This document shows positions 22,078 through 24,119 of a DNA stretch of 24,119 bases, piece by piece. Each line of letters starts with the position of its first letter. Position 1 is the stretch's first letter. Source of the DNA: JAAYHC01 sp964483175 (GTDB lineage Bacteria; Bacillota; UBA5301). Below the pieces are notes generated by a model, which was given only the letters and a program-made list of their open reading frames with translations, ran no database searches and was not told the origin of the DNA. Made by a program: the position numbers and the translations under genes. The stretch is taken from NCBI GenBank assembly GCA_964483175.1, contig CAZAAT010000033.1, forward strand, positions 1-24,119, written 5' to 3'.

Positions 22078-24119
22078 CTAACTAACCTTGGCTTCGACCA
22101 CCAGCGGAACCGATAATTCAACCGCCGACTCCATAGTTTGTTGCAACAATGGTACCACCTCGCCGACCTCACCCTCAGGCACTTCAAAGACCAGCTCATC
22201 ATGGATTTGCAGCAACATCCTACTGTGATAACCTCCGGCGCGTAGTAGCTCGGCCACCTTGAGCATCGCTACTTTGATGATATCGGCCGCACTACCCTGG
22301 ATGGGGGTATTCATCGCCGTCCGCTCGGCAAAGGACCGCGCCATCCGGTTTTTGGCTTTGATATCCGGCAAATAGCGCCGCCGGTGCAGGATCGTTTCCA
22401 CAAACCCGTCTGCTTGAGCCTTGGCCACTTGGGCATCAAGATACTCCTTGACCTTGGGGTAGCGGGCAAAATAATTTGCAATATATTCCCCGGCCTCGCT
22501 CACCGAAATTCCGGTGTCCCGCGAGAGACCGAAGGCGCTAATCCCATAGATAATTCCGAAGTTGATCGCTTTGGCTTTGCGCCGTAGCTCCGGCGTAACC
22601 TCGCTGACCCCGAAGACCTCCCGGGCGCTGCGCGTATGGATATCCTCGCCGCTGCGGAAGGCCTCGAGCATCTTCTCATCAACGGAGAGATGAGCCAATA
22701 CCCGTAGTTCGATCTGGGAGTAATCCAGGTTTACCAAGCGATACCCTGGTGCAGCGATAAAGACGGCGCGGATCTTCCGCCCCTCCTCGGTCCGGATCGG
22801 AATATTCTGCAGGTTGGGGTTGGTGCTGCTCAACCGCCCGGTAGCGGTGACCGCCTGGTTATAAGTCGTATGAATGCGCCCATCCGGCGCTATTAAATCG
22901 ACAAAAGCATCGACATAAGTCCCTTTGAGTTTGACATACTGCCGGTAATCGAGGATCTTGCGCACAAACGGATAGGTCTCGGCAAGTTCCTCTAAAACTT
23001 CGGCGCTCGTAGAGTAGCCGCTTTTCGTCTTTTTCTTCGGCGGCAGATGCATCCGTTCAAAGAGCACCTCACCTAATTGCTTGGGCGAATTAAGGTTAAA
23101 CCGCTCACCGCACTCGGCAAAGATCTCCTCCTCCAGCTGGCTGATCTTCTCCCCCAACTCCTCAGAAAGTTCTGCCAGCCGGCCTCGATCCACGAGAACC
23201 CCGAGCTCTTCCATCTCCCCGAGCACCCCTGCAAGGGGCAGTTCCACCTCGGTAAACAGCTGCCACAGGTTATCATCCTGAAGCGCCGCCGTCAACATCG
23301 GCACCAGCCGCTCGCTCTCCAAGACCGCCTGGGCCAGCCACCCAGCCATCTCCTCGTCGGTCGCCTTTTTGCCCGGCAGCGGCGGCAACGGATGTCCTAA
23401 ATAGTTGCCAACGATCTCCGTGAGCGTGTGGTGGCCCCGGGTCGGGTTATGTAAATATGAAGCCAATTGCAGATCAAAGTCAGTACCATTCACCCTGCGC
23501 GATAGGTTAGGAACCAGCTTATTTAGCTCAGCGAGTAAACCCTTGAGATCATGGCCGACCAGCTTGCGCCTGGCAAAAAGCTCGGCCAACCCGGCGCTCT
23601 CTTGTAAAGTCTCGGCTGAAAAGAGATAAATCAGACTACTGTCGGCAGCCAAGGCAACCTGTTTAACATCTCCCGGCTCCCACAGGCCAAACAGGAGCAA
23701 CCGGTCAGCCTGGTTAAGTCGTGACAAAGCCTCCGCTCGGCACTCAGCATCGCGAACGAAGACAACCTCACCGACCTCCTCCGACTCACCCGACTCTGCT
23801 TCGCCGGCAAAAAGATCACCTTGGTCGCGCTGGGCCAGGGTCGGATAGCGTTTTGCTATCTTAGCTAAAAGTGTGTGAAACTCAAGTTCCATAAAGAGGT
23901 CTCGCAAGGCCACCGGATCCGGCCCCGCGTAGCGCAGAGCCTCCCAATCCACCGCCACCGGCACATCCCGGTCAATTGTGGCCAGCTCGCGGCTGAGCCT
24001 GGCGGTCTCAGCCCCTTCGGCTAGCAGATTGCGCTGTCTGGTCGGCAGCTCTTCCAAATGAGCGTAGACCTCTTCAATGCTCCCATAGGTGCCGATGAGT
24101 TTGAGTGCCGTCTTTTCCC
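22078..24119 (-). CDS. polA: DNA polymerase I, N-terminus outside window
   Basis: Only the C-terminal 680 or so residues are visible; the frame runs off the right edge within the end of the 5'-nuclease domain (EKTALKLIGTYGSIEEV). Next is a 3'-5' exonuclease-like domain whose metal-binding acidic motifs are lost: LLLFGLWEPG stands where a DxE motif belongs. The polymerase domain is complete: motif A VNLDYSQIELRVLAHLS, motif B RRKAKAINFGIIYG, motif C QIHDELVFEVP. So it should fill gaps and remove primers but lack proofreading, as in Bacillus-type enzymes. A TTG at 24057 with an open frame is internal, not a start. It is the first visible gene of the repair/CoA block. Confidence 0.95.
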   Translation of the reverse strand, partial: EKTALKLIGTYGSIEEVYAHLEELPTRQRNLLAEGAETARLSRELATIDRDVPVAVDWEALRYAGPDPVALRDLFMELEFHTLLAKIAKRYPTLAQRDQGDLFAGEAESGESEEVGEVVFVRDAECRAEALSRLNQADRLLLFGLWEPGDVKQVALAADSSLIYLFSAETLQESAGLAELFARRKLVGHDLKGLLAELNKLVPNLSRRVNGTDFDLQLASYLHNPTRGHHTLTEIVGNYLGHPLPPLPGKKATDEEMAGWLAQAVLESERLVPMLTAALQDDNLWQLFTEVELPLAGVLGEMEELGVLVDRGRLAELSEELGEKISQLEEEIFAECGERFNLNSPKQLGEVLFERMHLPPKKKTKSGYSTSAEVLEELAETYPFVRKILDYRQYVKLKGTYVDAFVDLIAPDGRIHTTYNQAVTATGRLSSTNPNLQNIPIRTEEGRKIRAVFIAAPGYRLVNLDYSQIELRVLAHLSVDEKMLEAFRSGEDIHTRSAREVFGVSEVTPELRRKAKAINFGIIYGISAFGLSRDTGISVSEAGEYIANYFARYPKVKEYLDAQVAKAQADGFVETILHRRRYLPDIKAKNRMARSFAERTAMNTPIQGSAADIIKVAMLKVAELLRAGGYHSRMLLQIHDELVFEVPEGEVGEVVPLLQQTMESAVELSVPLVVEAKVS

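Noticed and set aside
24057..24119. Start of polA at the TTG at 24057
   Set aside because: The frame continues to the window edge with helix-hairpin-helix 5'-nuclease sequence, so the TTG is internal.
22078..24119. Loss of proofreading residues in PolA as a novelty
   Set aside because: It is well known for Bacillus-type DNA polymerase I, so recorded as annotation only.
1..24119. CRISPR arrays, insertion sequences, direct-repeat clusters
   Set aside because: I saw no regularly spaced repeats, transposase genes or terminal inverted repeats on either strand.

Overview
The window reads as a chromosomal segment of a spore-forming Bacillota (Firmicutes). A conserved block on the right, all on the minus strand, runs polA, mutM, ytaF, coaE, mgsA, a lytic transglycosylase gene and a nicotinate phosphoribosyltransferase gene, with strong AGGAGG-type ribosome binding sites and stop/start overlaps. 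YtaF is a sporulation-associated membrane protein. This block and the oligopeptide-transporter genes look GC-richer by eye than everything left of about 13 kb, which is AT-rich and accessory.

Region by region. (1) 1-2486 is a decaying accessory region. It holds an intact AbrB-type antitoxin with an operator dyad, its broken PIN-domain toxin (one frameshift, one stop), an intact PC4/YdbC-like ssDNA-binding protein, and the shredded C-terminus of a large protein with a Vsr-like REase_MTES_1575-type nuclease domain. (2) 2487-12610 is a defence island on the minus strand. It is a type I restriction-modification operon with five or six cistrons: a methyltransferase-like protein fused to one DNA-recognition domain and lacking its catalytic motifs, then HsdM, HsdS and HsdR, an ATGA-coupled 32-codon ORF, and a PD-(D/E)xK plus SEC-C protein with its own promoter. 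(3) 12611-13202 has no protein gene but contains the strangest object in the window. This is a plus-strand selenocysteine-tRNA-like RNA with a 9/3 acceptor/T branch, long variable arm, encoded CCA and GAA in the anticodon loop. A downstream 31-nt segment can pair with almost its whole 5' half, and a leader segment can pair with its anticodon 3' side. (4) 13203-14787 encodes a TauE/SafE exporter and a CPBP membrane protease. (5) 14846-15026 is a complete tRNA-Leu(GAG) unit with a perfect consensus promoter and a terminator. (6) 15052-17847 is a UTRA-domain regulator with a perfect 18-bp palindrome at its start, plus OppD and OppF ATPases without permease or binding-protein genes. (7) 17874-24119 is the conserved polA-to-pncB block, cut off inside polA at the right edge.

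How the parts work together. HsdM, HsdS and HsdR should form an ordinary type I enzyme. The M-S fusion just upstream and the nuclease just downstream look like added components of the same defence locus. The regulator probably controls itself and oppDF. The polA block combines DNA repair, CoA and NAD metabolism and cell-wall functions. All functions are read from sequence motifs without database searches.
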